Assembly: GCA_017538965.1 (NCBI GenBank)
Contig: JAFYHU010000004.1
Coordinates: forward strand, 46,754 to 110,753
DNA from: Oscillospiraceae bacterium
Lineage (GTDB): Bacteria > Bacillota > Clostridia > Oscillospirales > Oscillospiraceae
Direction: 5' to 3'
DNA length: 64,000 nt
Each line of letters starts with the position of its first letter. The stretch's first letter is position 1. Below the pieces are notes generated by a model. It was not told the origin of the DNA, ran no database searches, and was given only the letters and a program-made list of their open reading frames with translations. Position numbers and translations under genes: made by a program. Of the stretch, positions 28,051 to 37,653 are shown piece after piece.

Positions 28051-29111
28051 GCAGAAAGAATAAAATCACCGCATCTCTCGGGCAACTGCTGATCCCGCTG
28101 GTTGCACTTACCATCCTGATCGTATTCAACCTTATACGGGATCCCAACTTTTTCTCGATCGGCATGCGCATCAACAACGCGGGCAACGCCGTGCTGACCG
28201 GAAACCTTATCTCGGTGATTGACTCGGCAAGTGAATTGGCGATTATCGCGATGGGCATGACGCTTGTCACGGCAGCTACGGGCGGCCAGGATATTTCCGT
28301 CGGTGCGGTCGCCGCAATATCCGGAGCCATTTTTGTGAAGGTTCTGCAGGGAATGGGTGCAATTACCGGATCGACTGTGTTTGTGGCACTGATCGCCTGC
28401 ATTCTGGGCACCATCCTTTTCAAGCTTTTTAACGGTACGCTTGTTGCTGTCTTCCATATTCAGCCGATGATCGCTACGCTGATTCTCTACTCCTGCGGTC
28501 GGTCGATCGCCTACTGGATCAACGGCGATGCGACCCCGCAATTGGATAGCCCGATCATCAATTCCATCGGCAAGACGATTCCGGGAATTCCGATCCCGAC
28601 GCCGATCTTTGCGGTAATTCTGGTCGGTTTGTTTCTGTTCCTGATTTTCAAATTTACATCTCTTCGTCTATATACCCAGTCCGTCGGTATCAACGAAGGC
28701 GCAGCCCGCCTCAACGGCATCAATCCTACATTCATCAAGCTTCTCACATTTGCGCTGCTCGGTGTCTGTGTGGCAGTTGCGGCCGTGATCGGTGTCAGCC
28801 GTCTGGGCCAGCTCAACCACAAGACGCTGTTGGCCGACATTGAGATGGACGCGATTCTTGCGGTTGCCATCGGAGGCAACAGCCTCGGCGGCGGCAACTA
28901 CAAGCTGTCAGGCAGTATTCTCGGTGCCTATATCATCCAGATGCTGACCACCACGCTCTACGCCATGAATGTGGCACCGGTCAATGTCAAGGCATACAAG
29001 GCCATTGTCATTATCATCATTGTGGTTGCCGGTTCTCCGGTCGTTAAGGAAGCTATAACGAAGATGATCCGCAATATGAAAACCGGAGCAGCAAAGAAGG
29101 GGGTGGCCTGA
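28047..29111 (+). CDS. sugar ABC transporter permease 1
   Basis: A 354-aa RbsC-type membrane protein; the N-terminus is cytosolic and basic (SRKNKITASLG). The family motif around TAATGGQDISVGAVAAISGA is present. It overlaps the ATPase stop by 4 bp and directly abuts the second permease, so the two probably form a heterodimer. Confidence 0.92.
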   Translation: MSRKNKITASLGQLLIPLVALTILIVFNLIRDPNFFSIGMRINNAGNAVLTGNLISVIDSASELAIIAMGMTLVTAATGGQDISVGAVAAISGAIFVKVLQGMGAITGSTVFVALIACILGTILFKLFNGTLVAVFHIQPMIATLILYSCGRSIAYWINGDATPQLDSPIINSIGKTIPGIPIPTPIFAVILVGLFLFLIFKFTSLRLYTQSVGINEGAARLNGINPTFIKLLTFALLGVCVAVAAVIGVSRLGQLNHKTLLADIEMDAILAVAIGGNSLGGGNYKLSGSILGAYIIQMLTTTLYAMNVAPVNVKAYKAIVIIIIVVAGSPVVKEAITKMIRNMKTGAAKKGVA

Positions 29112-30236
29112 GTGAATACGAATGAAAAAACCCGTACGCTCCGCCAGCGTGAACCCCTGACCGATACACAGACTCTGCTGTTCATCTCTATCGGTATCTT
29201 CCTTGCCATGTATATCGGAGCGATTTTGCTCCTGGGAGGCGGTTTTACAAAGCCTCAGATGTTCTTTGATCTGCTGAACGACAATGCGGCGCTGATTATC
29301 ATCTCCTGCGCACTGACCGTTGTCATGATCGGAGCAGGCATCAACATCTCGGTTGGCGGCGTCATCGGCCTGACGGTTATGGCCTGTGCGATTTTCCTGA
29401 ACAATACACAGATTGAGAGTACCGGCCAGGCAGTATTCATGACCCTGCTCCTTGCTCTGGGTATCGGACTCGTCTTCGGCATATGGCAGGGATTCCTTGT
29501 CGCATATCTCGATATCCAGCCCTTCATTGTTACCTTGGCAGGTATGTTCCTGGCAAGAGGCCTTACGACCATTCTGTCGGTCAATCCGGTGAAAGTCAGC
29601 CATGAGGGATTCCTTGCATTCGTCAAGCTCAAGGTAAAGATTTCCTGGCTCGGCTATGTCGCCCAGAACGGCAATCTGATCCCGGCAAAAATTGAGATAG
29701 GCGCCATTGTTGCGGTTGCGACAGTGATCATCATGTTCCTGGTGCTCCGTTACACCCGTTTCGGCCGCAGCATTTATGCCATCGGCGGCAACCGGCAGAG
29801 TGCGCTCATGCTCGGTATCAACGTCCGCCGTTCGGTGTTCTGGAGCTATGTGCTCTCCGGTCTGCTCTCCGGTCTTGCCGGCTTCGTGTTTCTCATGCAC
29901 AAGCCTGCCGGAAACGCCAGCGTCGCCATGCGCGGCGAGATGGATGCGATCGCCGCCTCTATCATCGGCGGCACCCTGCTTACAGGCGGCGTCGGCAACG
30001 TGATCGGTTCCTTCTTCGGCGCCATGATTCTCGCGACCATCCAGAAGATTATCGCACTGAGCCCCCTGGATGCTTCGTGGTGGCAGGATATGGCGAGCGG
30101 CGCTATGCTTGCCTTCTTTATCGTCCTGCAGTCTATCGTCCTCATGCGGAAAAATGCGGCATTTAAGAAAAAGGCACAGCAAACCGGAGGAACGCCACAG
30201 AAAAGTGATACAGAAAAGAAAGAAGGGACATCATGA
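29112..30236 (+). CDS. sugar ABC transporter permease 2
   Basis: A 374-aa RbsC-type permease starting at GTG immediately after the previous stop, with AAGGGGGTGG upstream. The conserved segment reads [16 protein letters not shown], with further [12 protein letters not shown] and [14 protein letters not shown] motifs. The long charged C-terminal tail (about 30 residues) is cytosolic. The kinase ATG overlaps its stop by 4 bp. Confidence 0.92.
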   Translation: MNTNEKTRTLRQREPLTDTQTLLFISIGIFLAMYIGAILLLGGGFTKPQMFFDLLNDNAALIIISCALTVVMIGAGINISVGGVIGLTVMACAIFLNNTQIESTGQAVFMTLLLALGIGLVFGIWQGFLVAYLDIQPFIVTLAGMFLARGLTTILSVNPVKVSHEGFLAFVKLKVKISWLGYVAQNGNLIPAKIEIGAIVAVATVIIMFLVLRYTRFGRSIYAIGGNRQSALMLGINVRRSVFWSYVLSGLLSGLAGFVFLMHKPAGNASVAMRGEMDAIAASIIGGTLLTGGVGNVIGSFFGAMILATIQKIIALSPLDASWWQDMASGAMLAFFIVLQSIVLMRKNAAFKKKAQQTGGTPQKSDTEKKEGTS

Positions 30237-31786
30237 ATCTGTCTCAGACCGCGCTTGGGATCGAGCTGGGATCGACCCGCATCAAGGCCGTTCTCATTGA
30301 TGAAAACCACATCCCCGTTGCCTCCGGCTCTTTCGAGTGGGAGAATCAATACGATAACGGCGTCTGGACCTATCCCATGTCCCTTGTGCACGAAGGTCTC
30401 CGGGCCTGCTTTGCGGATCTGTCCGCCGATGTCCGGAAAAAATACGGCGTCCCGCTCACCACCGTCGGCGCGCTCGGCGTCTCGGCCATGATGCACGGCT
30501 ATCTGCCTTTCGACAAGAACGGAAAGCAGCTGGCGGAGTTTCGCACCTGGCGCAACACCATTACCGGCGAGGCGGCCGAAAAGCTGACCAAACTCTTCGG
30601 CTTCAATATTCCCCAGCGCTGGAGCATTGCCCATTACTATCAGGCCATCCTGAACGGCGAAGCCCATGTCCCCGAGATTGCCTTTCTCACCACCCTTGCC
30701 GGCTATATTCACTGGCAGCTGACCGGGGAAAAGGTTATGGGTATCGGCGAAGCTTCCGGCATGTTCCCGATCGACAGCGCAGCCCTGGACTATGATCAGG
30801 GCATGATCGACAAGTTCAGAAACCTGACCGGCGTTGATCTCCGCACGATTCTGCCGCGTGTTCTGCCTGCAGGGGCTTCCGGCGGCACGCTCGCCGAAGC
30901 CGGCGCACGTTTCCTCGATCCGAGCGGCACCCTGCAGCCCGGCATTCCGGTTGCCCCCTGTGAAGGCGACGCCGGGACCGGCATGGTTGCGACGAATGCG
31001 GTGCGTCCGCGCACAGGCAACGTCTCGGCGGGCACTTCGGACTTTGCCATGATCGTGACCGAGCATCCCCTTGCCGTCCACCGCGAGATCGACATGGTGA
31101 CCACCCCGGACGGCGACCCGGTTGCCATGGTTCACTGCAACAACTGCACCAGCGACATCAACGCCTGGGTTGGTCTTCTGAGTGAATTTGCCGAGATGAT
31201 CGGAGCACCGCAGAATCGGGGAGAACTCTTTACCCGGCTCTTCAACAAGGCGCTGGAGGGCGACCCCGACTGCGGCGGTCTGCTGAGCTTTAACTACTTT
31301 TCCGGTGAAGGGGTGACCGACCTCGACGAAGGCCGTCCCGTCTTCGCACGCACACCCGATGCGTCCTTTACGCTTGCAAACTTCATGCGTACGCATCTGC
31401 TTTCAGCGCTTGCGACCCTGAAAATCGGGCTGGACATTCTGACCGGGACCGAACACGTTGCCATCGACCGCCTGAACGGGCACGGCGGCTTCTTCAAGAC
31501 GCCCGGCGTCGGCCAGCGGCTGCTTTCGGCAGCGGTCGGTGCACCCGTTACGGTCATGGAGACAGCCGGTGAGGGAGGACCTTACGGCATGGCCCTGCTG
31601 GCTGCCTATATGATCCGGAAGGCAGAGGGCGAAAGCCTCGAGGATTATCTGGACAATAAGGTCTTCGCCGATGCGAAGTCTGTCACGCTGAGCGCGGATG
31701 CCGCTGATATCGAAGGCTTCTCCGCATTCCTTGACCGCTATAAGAACGCACTCCCGATGGAGAAGTGCGCAACGGAGGTGCTGTAA
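30233..31786 (+). CDS. FGGY-family carbohydrate kinase, probable L-ribulokinase
   Basis: 517 aa. The N-terminal phosphate-binding segment is [15 protein letters not shown], and further ATPase-fold motifs include [12 protein letters not shown] and [15 protein letters not shown], followed by a C-terminal [16 protein letters not shown] region. It is a cytosolic ATP-dependent sugar kinase. Position next to an AraD-type epimerase and behind an AraR gene favours L-ribulose as substrate. It belongs to the xylulokinase-like branch of FGGY rather than the classic AraB type, so the exact sugar is inferred. Overlaps neighbours at both ends. Confidence 0.85.
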   Translation: MNLSQTALGIELGSTRIKAVLIDENHIPVASGSFEWENQYDNGVWTYPMSLVHEGLRACFADLSADVRKKYGVPLTTVGALGVSAMMHGYLPFDKNGKQLAEFRTWRNTITGEAAEKLTKLFGFNIPQRWSIAHYYQAILNGEAHVPEIAFLTTLAGYIHWQLTGEKVMGIGEASGMFPIDSAALDYDQGMIDKFRNLTGVDLRTILPRVLPAGASGGTLAEAGARFLDPSGTLQPGIPVAPCEGDAGTGMVATNAVRPRTGNVSAGTSDFAMIVTEHPLAVHREIDMVTTPDGDPVAMVHCNNCTSDINAWVGLLSEFAEMIGAPQNRGELFTRLFNKALEGDPDCGGLLSFNYFSGEGVTDLDEGRPVFARTPDASFTLANFMRTHLLSALATLKIGLDILTGTEHVAIDRLNGHGGFFKTPGVGQRLLSAAVGAPVTVMETAGEGGPYGMALLAAYMIRKAEGESLEDYLDNKVFADAKSVTLSADAADIEGFSAFLDRYKNALPMEKCATEVL

Positions 31787-32478
31787 TGCTCGAAGCCCTC
31801 AAGCAGACGGTCTGTGAGGCGAACCTGCTGCTGCCGAAGTATCAGCTCGTCACCTTTACATGGGGCAATGTTTCCGGCATTGACCGCGAGCAGGGCCTGG
31901 TTGTCATCAAGCCCTCCGGCGTTCCCTATGAAGACATGGGTCCCGACGACATGGTCGTCCTGAATCTCGACGGGAAAGTCGTGGAAGGAAAGTGGAAGCC
32001 ATCGAGCGACACTCCGACCCATCTTGCTCTGTACCGCGCCTTTCCCGACTGCGGCGGCATCGTCCACACGCACTCGCGCTGGGCGACGACCTTCGCCCAG
32101 GCGGGACGTCCGATTACAGCGCTGGGCACGACCCATGCCGACTATTTCTACGGCGAGATCCCCTGTACCCGCCCGATGACGGATGCCGAGATTCAGGGAA
32201 AGTATGAGCTGGAAACCGGCAATGTCATCGTTGAGACCTTTGAAGGCTGCAATCCCGCTGATGTCCCCGGCGTGCTGGTATTCAGCCATGGACCCTTTGC
32301 CTGGGGCACCGATCCGCTGAACGCCGTACATAACGCCGTGGTCATGGAAGAGGTTGCTTTCATGAACTGGCATGCCATGATTCTGAACCCGGCTGTGGTT
32401 CCCATGCAGCAGACGCTGCTGGACAAGCACTATCTGCGCAAACACGGGAAAAACGCCTATTACGGTCAGAACACCTGA
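31786..32478 (+). CDS. araD: L-ribulose-5-phosphate 4-epimerase
   Basis: 230 aa. The ATG at 31786 overlaps the kinase stop (TAATG), with AACGGAGG upstream. Class II aldolase/AraD fold: TWGNVSG and KPSG near the N-terminus, metal ligands HTHS (about residues 94-97) and SHGPFAWG (about 165-172), and the [10 protein letters not shown] loop typical of AraD. It converts L-ribulose-5-phosphate to D-xylulose-5-phosphate and feeds the pentose phosphate pathway. No arabinose isomerase is in this window. Confidence 0.9.
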   Translation: MLEALKQTVCEANLLLPKYQLVTFTWGNVSGIDREQGLVVIKPSGVPYEDMGPDDMVVLNLDGKVVEGKWKPSSDTPTHLALYRAFPDCGGIVHTHSRWATTFAQAGRPITALGTTHADYFYGEIPCTRPMTDAEIQGKYELETGNVIVETFEGCNPADVPGVLVFSHGPFAWGTDPLNAVHNAVVMEEVAFMNWHAMILNPAVVPMQQTLLDKHYLRKHGKNAYYGQNT

Positions 32479-32492
32479 CAAGGAGGCTCCCG

Positions 32493-32948
32493 ATGAAAGG
32501 AAAGCTTCTCTCTGCGATCATGGTCCTGCTGGCTGCCGTCCTTGCGATCTGTCTGCTGAGCGGTATGGCTTCCGTTCCTGCGAAACAGCAACAGCAGCAG
32601 CCGATCAACGAGACGGCGGACTCTGAGACGGTACCGAATCAGGTGGATCTGTATTTCCCGTCCAATCCGACTACGGGTTATGACTGGGAGGCGACAGCAG
32701 AAGACCCGGACCTGGTTGAGATCCGGGATCAGTTCTTCGAGTATAAAAACGAATTAAACCTCGTCGGGGTCGGCGGCACGCACTGGTTCCATCTTGCCGG
32801 CGTGAAGCCGGGAACGACCAGCGTGACCTTCCGTTATCTGCGATCCTGGGATCCGGACAGCAAGATCAGCGAGACGCTTTACCGCATCACGATTGACGAA
32901 CAGCTGAATGTCTGGATCTGGGGCGTCGAGGTCAGCGACTTGGGCTGA
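32493..32948 (+). CDS. exported chagasin-type (I42) cysteine peptidase inhibitor
   Basis: 151 aa: an N-terminal signal or membrane anchor (about residues 5-26), a Gln-rich linker, then an immunoglobulin-like I42 domain with NPTTGYDW (loop 4 motif) and GVGGTHWFHLAG, and a final VTFRYLRSW strand. These loops are the inhibitory wedge of chagasin-family proteins against papain-like proteases. It begins 14 bp after araD with AAGGAGG, so it seems cotranscribed with sugar genes, an unusual association. It acts outside the membrane. Its target is unknown. Confidence 0.8.
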   Translation: MKGKLLSAIMVLLAAVLAICLLSGMASVPAKQQQQQPINETADSETVPNQVDLYFPSNPTTGYDWEATAEDPDLVEIRDQFFEYKNELNLVGVGGTHWFHLAGVKPGTTSVTFRYLRSWDPDSKISETLYRITIDEQLNVWIWGVEVSDLG

Positions 32949-32986
32949 ACAAAAAAACAACCGCTCGAGCGGTTGTTTTTTTGTTC
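32947..32986. terminator. perfect 40-bp bidirectional terminator
   Basis: A 20-bp perfect palindrome (stem ACAACCGCTC/GAGCGGTTGT flanked by seven A and seven T) between the converging inhibitor and rpsR genes. It serves both strands. Confidence 0.9.
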
Positions 32987-33227
32987 AGTCTGTTACGTAA
33001 GGCAGCAGCGCAACCTGTCTGGCACGCTTGATGGCCTCGGTCAGCTGACGCTGATGCATGGCGCAGGTGCCGGTGGTGCGGCGGGGGAGAATCTTGCTGC
33101 GCTCGGAAAGAAAACGGCGAAGCTTCGCGGTATCTTTGTAATCAATGAATGTGGCCTTGTCCACGCAGAACTGGCAAACTTTTCTGCGGCGGCGGGTCTT
33201 CGGATTGGCATTCTTATCAAAAGGCAC
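32985..33227 (-). CDS. rpsR: 30S ribosomal protein S18
   Basis: 80 aa with the S18 core ([43 protein letters not shown] split over two helices). The N-terminal CQFC makes this the cysteine-containing, zinc-binding variant with the pair partly retained. It is last of rpsF-ssb-rpsR, the standard order, and its stop lies inside the shared terminator. Confidence 0.96.
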   Translation of the reverse strand: MPFDKNANPKTRRRRKVCQFCVDKATFIDYKDTAKLRRFLSERSKILPRRTTGTCAMHQRQLTEAIKRARQVALLPYVTD

Positions 33228-33259
33228 TGTAGTCGAACCTCCTTATTGTAATGATTGGA

Positions 33260-33742
33260 TCAGAACGGCAGCTCGCCGTCATCTTCCAGTTCCTCAAAGG
33301 GGCTGGGAGTAACCGGCGGCACGGGCGCGCTCTGGCGGGGAGAATCATTGCTGCTTCCGCTGAAGCCGGACTGACCGGCATAGCTGGACTGGCTGTAGTT
33401 GCTGTTGCTGTCGTTGTCGCGCTTGCTGTCACCGAAGTAAACATTATCGCAGACAACCTCGGCACTGGTACGCTTGTTGCCGTCACGGTCGTTCCAGTCG
33501 CGCATCTGCAGACGGCCGGAAACCGCAATCATGCGGCCCTTCTGGAAATACTTGCTGACGAATTCACCGGTCTGACGCCATGCGACACAGTCGATGAAAT
33601 CGGCCTGGCGCTCGCCGCCGTCTCTTCCGCCGAAGTCGCGGTCAACCGCGATACGGAACGAGGCAACGGGAACCTGTGACTGGGTGTAGCGGAGTTCCGG
33701 ATCGCGGGTAAGACGGCCCATCAGAACAATATGATTCAGCAT
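33260..33742 (-). CDS. ssb: single-stranded DNA-binding protein
   Basis: 160 aa: OB fold in residues 1-108 (MLNHIVLMGRLTRDPELRY, VSGRLQMRDW), a Ser/Asn/Gly-rich disordered linker, and the acidic tip DDGELPF that recruits repair and replication partners. It lies between rpsF and rpsR as usual. It binds ssDNA as a tetramer in the cytoplasm. Confidence 0.96.
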   Translation of the reverse strand: MLNHIVLMGRLTRDPELRYTQSQVPVASFRIAVDRDFGGRDGGERQADFIDCVAWRQTGEFVSKYFQKGRMIAVSGRLQMRDWNDRDGNKRTSAEVVCDNVYFGDSKRDNDSNSNYSQSSYAGQSGFSGSSNDSPRQSAPVPPVTPSPFEELEDDGELPF

Positions 33743-33754
33743 GTTCTGTCCTCC

Positions 33755-34051
33755 TTACTCAGCACGCAGGGTGATGAGGCGGCGAAGAATCCCGTCGGTA
33801 ATGCCAAGGATACGATCGAGCTCGGCAGGGAAATCCGGGCCGCTTGTGAACTTCATCAGAACGTAGTAGCCTTCCGAGATGTAATTGATTTCATAAGCCA
33901 GCTTGCGCTTGCCCATTTCCTCCAACTCATCCAGCGTACCGTTCGCTTCCACAAGCGCTTTGAATTTCTCAACAACCGCTGCAGTCTCCTCCTCCGTGAG
34001 GTTCGGGTTGATGATGTACATCACTTCGTACTTTTCGCTTGCTTTTGCCAT
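33755..34051 (-). CDS. rpsF: 30S ribosomal protein S6
   Basis: 98 aa with the S6 pattern: YEVMYIINPNLTEEE, a central GKRKLAYEI segment and YVLMKFTSG. First gene of the S6-SSB-S18 operon, ribosome-binding site AAGGAGGTG. It pairs with S18 on the 30S platform. Confidence 0.96.
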   Translation of the reverse strand: MAKASEKYEVMYIINPNLTEEETAAVVEKFKALVEANGTLDELEEMGKRKLAYEINYISEGYYVLMKFTSGPDFPAELDRILGITDGILRRLITLRAE

Positions 34052-34128
34052 GGTTGCACCTCCTTATGGTCTGTTGGCCCCCGCGCTCGGCGGGAGCAAG
34101 GAATCTGCCTGAATGCACAGGCCATATT
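34052..34128 (-). promoter_or_regulatory. rpsF leader, possible S6:S18 binding element
   Basis: The untranslated leader contains a hairpin on the minus strand, CCCGC/GCGGG, with a CCGAG loop around 34082-34096. S6:S18 autoregulatory leaders carry a hairpin with an exposed CCG. The match is short, so this is tentative. Confidence 0.4.
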
Positions 34129-34156
34129 ATTATAGCGGTTTTCAAAAGAAAGTCAA
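34129..34156 (-). promoter_or_regulatory. promoter of rpsF-ssb-rpsR
   Basis: On the minus strand TTGACT (34156-34151), 16-bp spacer, TATAAT (34134-34129). Confidence 0.75.
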
Positions 34157-34180
34157 GCAAAATTTCGGCGATTCTCTGAT

Positions 34181-34215
34181 AAAAAACGCAGCCCGGATTT
34201 TTCTCCGAGCTGCGT
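34181..34215 (-). terminator. terminator of mscS
   Basis: Minus-strand ACGCAGCTCGGA and TCCGGGCTGCGT (one G-U pair) followed by TTTTTTA, 20 bp past the mscS stop. Confidence 0.85.
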
Positions 34216-34235
34216 CTGTTTTTCGGCGGAAACGC

Positions 34236-35039
34236 TTATGGATTCATCATGTGGACATTCATGTGGTTGTAACTCATCTCAACGCCCTTCGCAGCGAAGC
34301 ACTCGCGGACATTTTCGTTCAGGTCAAAATACACGGCCCAGTAGTCGGGGCCCTTGCACCAGACGCGTACGACATATTCGATCACGCTGTCCTTGTAAGC
34401 GCTCAGCCTCACAAACGGTTCGGGATCGGGAAGAATTCTGCCGTCCCGGGCGATCGCCTCTTTGATGGCCTCCTTGACATCCTCCGTTTTCGCATCGTAA
34501 GAAGCACAGAAGGTCATGTCAACGCGACGCAGGGGCTCCGTACTGTAGTTGTTGATGGTTGAACCGGTGATGTCGCTGTTGGGAATGCTGATGGCTACAT
34601 TGTCCAGCGTATCAATCAGCGTGTAGAACAGGCCGACGGTCTTGACCACGCCCGCTTTCCCGGCCACTTCGACATAGTCGCCCGCACGGAAGGGCTTGGT
34701 AACAAGAAGGGTCAGACCGGAGAACAGATTGGAAAGAATATTCTGTATGGAAAGGGACAATGCCAGACCGGCGATGCTGATCAATGCCACCATTGACGAA
34801 GTCGGGATGCCGAGCGCGCCCGCCACGATGATCACCATCAGAATCCAGAGCAGAATTCGAATTGCCGAACGGATAAAGCCGACCAGCGTTCCGTCCAGCT
34901 TGGTTGCCTTTGCCAGCACTTTGTCGACCAGCTTCATCAGAATCTTCATGGCGACGATGCAGACCAGAAAGGTCAGAATCGCGCTGAGGATCGTGGAAAC
35001 CGCCATCGTGCCGATGGTTATGGTACCGAGTTTTTCCAT
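34236..35039 (-). CDS. mscS: small-conductance mechanosensitive channel
   Basis: 267 aa: three transmembrane helices in residues 10-105, the pore helix with GLALSLSIQNILSNLFSG, the beta domain beginning KPFRAGDYVEVAGKAG, and a C-terminal mixed domain. Length and layout match MscS. It opens under membrane tension to release solutes on hypo-osmotic shock. Confidence 0.94.
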   Translation of the reverse strand: MEKLGTITIGTMAVSTILSAILTFLVCIVAMKILMKLVDKVLAKATKLDGTLVGFIRSAIRILLWILMVIIVAGALGIPTSSMVALISIAGLALSLSIQNILSNLFSGLTLLVTKPFRAGDYVEVAGKAGVVKTVGLFYTLIDTLDNVAISIPNSDITGSTINNYSTEPLRRVDMTFCASYDAKTEDVKEAIKEAIARDGRILPDPEPFVRLSAYKDSVIEYVVRVWCKGPDYWAVYFDLNENVRECFAAKGVEMSYNHMNVHMMNP

Positions 35040-35065
35040 GGAGCACCTCCGTAAGTATTTTGTTT

Positions 35066-35476
35066 TCAGCTGAGAGATCCGAGATAACTTTCCAGAATCA
35101 GACTGGCTGCGACGGCATCAACGGTTTTCCGATGCTTTTTTTCGCGCTTTCCGACGGTATGGAGAATCTGGTGGGCTTCGATTGTGCTTCGCCGCTCATC
35201 CCAGAGAACCACCGGCAGCGCCGATCTGCTGAGCAGAAGGTCCCGAAAGGCCCGGCTTTTCTCCGCCCGTTCGCCCTCCGTCCCGTCCATGTTCTTCGGA
35301 AGCCCGAGAACAAGACGCTCGACCGATCGGGACTCTGCCTCGCGGCAGATGGTATCTGCCAGCCGGTCCCTGTTCCATTCCTCTACCGTCCAGGCTTCTC
35401 CGCAGAGCATCCCCAGCGGATCGGACACGGCAAGCCCCGTCCGTTCATCGCCCAGATCGATTGCCATGATGCGCAT
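35066..35476 (-). CDS. yqgF: YqgF/RuvX-type putative pre-16S rRNA nuclease
   Basis: 136 aa, RNase H-like fold: IDLGDERTGLAVSD at the N-terminus (catalytic Asp6), LGLPKNMDGTEG in the middle, and WDERRST plus a late DAVAASLIL aspartate. The family matures the 5-prime end of 16S rRNA and was earlier linked to Holliday-junction resolution. Single gene, 26 bp upstream of mscS. Confidence 0.93.
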   Translation of the reverse strand: MRIMAIDLGDERTGLAVSDPLGMLCGEAWTVEEWNRDRLADTICREAESRSVERLVLGLPKNMDGTEGERAEKSRAFRDLLLSRSALPVVLWDERRSTIEAHQILHTVGKREKKHRKTVDAVAASLILESYLGSLS

Positions 35477-35567
35477 CGCAGTTCCCCCGGAAATCAGACT
35501 GTCTGTTTCATATTATACCGCCGAAAACCGGGATTTGTAAAGTCTTTCTGAAGAGTAGAATTACGGC

Positions 35568-35596
35568 TTGCACTTCGGAAGAGAAACGATTATAAT
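35568..35596 (+). promoter_or_regulatory. htpG promoter
   Basis: TTGCAC (35568-35573), 17-bp spacer, TATAAT (35591-35596). No CIRCE repeat or other heat-shock operator was seen. Confidence 0.7.
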
Positions 35597-35636
35597 AATA
35601 AAAGTTTTGATTTTTTGAAAAGAGGCGTCAACTTTC

Positions 35637-37553
35637 ATGGCAAAAAAGCAGTTCAAGGCGGAATCCAAACGTCTGCTGGACCTGATGATCAATTCGATCT
35701 ACACCAATAAGGAAATCTTCCTGCGCGAAATTATTTCCAATGCGTCGGATGCCATCGACAAACTCTGCTATCTGTCCCTGACGGACGACAGCGTCGGTCT
35801 CAACCGCAGCGACTTCGGCATTGATATCCTCGTTGACAAGAATGCCCGCACGCTCACCGTCCGGGATAACGGAATCGGCATGAGCATGAAGGAAGCGGAG
35901 CAGAATCTCGGCGTCATTGCCAAGAGCGGGTCTTTCCAGTTCAAGGGAGAGATGGACGGCGAGAAGGCGGAGAACGAGGACCTGTCCATCATCGGTCAGT
36001 TCGGCGTCGGCTTCTACTCGGCCTTCATGGTTTCGGATGAAGTCACGGTTATTTCCAGGAAGTTCGGCGAGACCGAGGCTGTCCGGTGGAATAGCAAGGG
36101 CGCCGACGGGTACACGGTAAGCGCCTGCGAGAAGGAAAGCGTCGGCACGGATGTGATCATGCACATCAAGGAAGACACGGAGGACGAGATCTACGGAACC
36201 TATCTGGAGGTCTGGAAGATCAAGGCTCTGGTGAAAAAATATTCGGACTATGTCCGCTGGCCGATCCGGATGGACATCGAGCATCAGGAGCGTTTCGAAA
36301 CCGGAGAAAAGAACGACGACGGTTCTCCCAAATACGAATATCGCATGGTCACGGAGAATGAAACCGTCAACAGCATGATCCCCATCTGGCAGCGCAGCAA
36401 GAGCGAAGTCAAGGATGAGGACTGCATTGCCTGGTACCGGGAAAAGAACCGGGACCGCAAGGATCCATGCGCGCTGGTGCGCATCAGCGCCGAGGGCGCC
36501 GTCAGCTACAAGGCGATGCTGTTTGTCCCGGGAGAGCAGAACGAGAACATCTATACCGGCGACAACAAGGGCGGCATCACCCTCTATTCCAACGGCGTCA
36601 TGATCATGGAAAAATGCGACAAGCTGGTTCATGACTATTTCGGCTTCGTCAAGGGCGTCGTGGATTCACCGGACCTGTCGCTGAATATCTCCCGGGAACT
36701 GCTGCAGCACGACCGGCAGCTGCGCATCATCGGGCAGAATCTGGAAAAGCGCATCAAGAGCGAACTGGAGAAGATGATGCGTGACGACCGGCCGAAATAC
36801 GAGGAATTCTACAAAAACTTCGGCGTGGATCTCAAGTGCGGCGTCTGCGACGAGTACGGCCGTTACAAGGATTTCCTGAAGGATCTGCTGATCTTCTGGA
36901 CCGGCGAGGACAAACGCGTGACGCTGAAGGAGTATGTCGAGGCGATGCCGGAGAGCCAGAAGGCTATCTACTATGCCAGCGCTGACACCCTGAAGCGCGC
37001 GATCAGCCTGCCGCAGTGCGAAGAAGTGCGCTCACGCGGCTTTGAACTGCTCTATCTGACGAGCCCGCTGGACGAGATGGTGCTCGACAATCTCAGAGAG
37101 CAGGACGGCAAGCGCTTCGTTAATGTCGTGACCGACGATCTGGGCTTCGAAACCGAAGAAGAGAAAAAAGCCGCCGAGGAACGCGATATCGAGAACCGGG
37201 AACTGCTGGACTTTGTGAAAGAGTCGGTCGGCGAGAGCGTTGCCAAGGTAAAGCTTTCGAACAAGCTGGCCTCACGCCCCTGCGCGCTGACGACGGAGGG
37301 CGGCGTGACGCTGGAGATGGAACGCTATTTCCGTTACGGACCCAGCGAAGAAATGCGCAATGTCCGCGCGACCCGCGTGCTGGAGCTGAACCCAGAACAC
37401 CGCGCTTTCAGCGTTCTGCGCGAGGCCTTTGCAAACGATAAGGAGAAAGCGGCAAAGCTTTCGCAGATTCTGAATGTACTGGCAGAACTCGCGGCCGGCG
37501 TAGAGGTCGAAGACCCGACCGTGTTTGTCGATCAGGTAGCGGAACTGTTTTAA
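35637..37553 (+). CDS. htpG: Hsp90 chaperone HtpG
   Basis: 638 aa: GHKL ATPase domain (FLREIISNASDAIDKL, DNGIGM, GQFGVGFYSAFMV), a middle domain with NISRELLQHDR, and a C-terminal dimerisation domain from about residue 500. Full family length. Cytosolic ATP-dependent chaperone. Monocistronic with its own promoter; an inverted repeat follows the gene. Confidence 0.97.
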   Translation: MAKKQFKAESKRLLDLMINSIYTNKEIFLREIISNASDAIDKLCYLSLTDDSVGLNRSDFGIDILVDKNARTLTVRDNGIGMSMKEAEQNLGVIAKSGSFQFKGEMDGEKAENEDLSIIGQFGVGFYSAFMVSDEVTVISRKFGETEAVRWNSKGADGYTVSACEKESVGTDVIMHIKEDTEDEIYGTYLEVWKIKALVKKYSDYVRWPIRMDIEHQERFETGEKNDDGSPKYEYRMVTENETVNSMIPIWQRSKSEVKDEDCIAWYREKNRDRKDPCALVRISAEGAVSYKAMLFVPGEQNENIYTGDNKGGITLYSNGVMIMEKCDKLVHDYFGFVKGVVDSPDLSLNISRELLQHDRQLRIIGQNLEKRIKSELEKMMRDDRPKYEEFYKNFGVDLKCGVCDEYGRYKDFLKDLLIFWTGEDKRVTLKEYVEAMPESQKAIYYASADTLKRAISLPQCEEVRSRGFELLYLTSPLDEMVLDNLREQDGKRFVNVVTDDLGFETEEEKKAAEERDIENRELLDFVKESVGESVAKVKLSNKLASRPCALTTEGGVTLEMERYFRYGPSEEMRNVRATRVLELNPEHRAFSVLREAFANDKEKAAKLSQILNVLAELAAGVEVEDPTVFVDQVAELF

Positions 37554-37565
37554 CCGGAAGGCAGT

Positions 37566-37635
37566 CTGACAGAGGGGACGGTTCTTACTGTCTCCTGTCC
37601 CGGAGCAGAAGACAGAAGAACCGTCCCCCTGTCAG
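37566..37635 (+). repeat. inverted repeat with GGGGACGGTTCTT arms between htpG and hemW
   Basis: CTGACAGAGGGGACGGTTCTT pairs with AAGAACCGTCCCCCTGTCAG around a loop of about 29 bases; written in halves, the outer CTGACAG (37566-37572) and CTGTCAG (37629-37635) close it. There is no U-tract. Similar GGGGACGG repeats are scattered in Bacillota genomes. Confidence 0.7.
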
Positions 37636-37653
37636 GGAGAAAGGAATATATAT

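Noticed and set aside
28908-30182. 424-codon minus-strand open frame
   Set aside because: Antisense to the two permeases; His/Asp/Gln-rich composition is typical of a shadow frame.
29846-31396. 516-codon minus-strand open frame
   Set aside because: Antisense to permease 2 and the FGGY kinase, which are both strongly supported by motifs.
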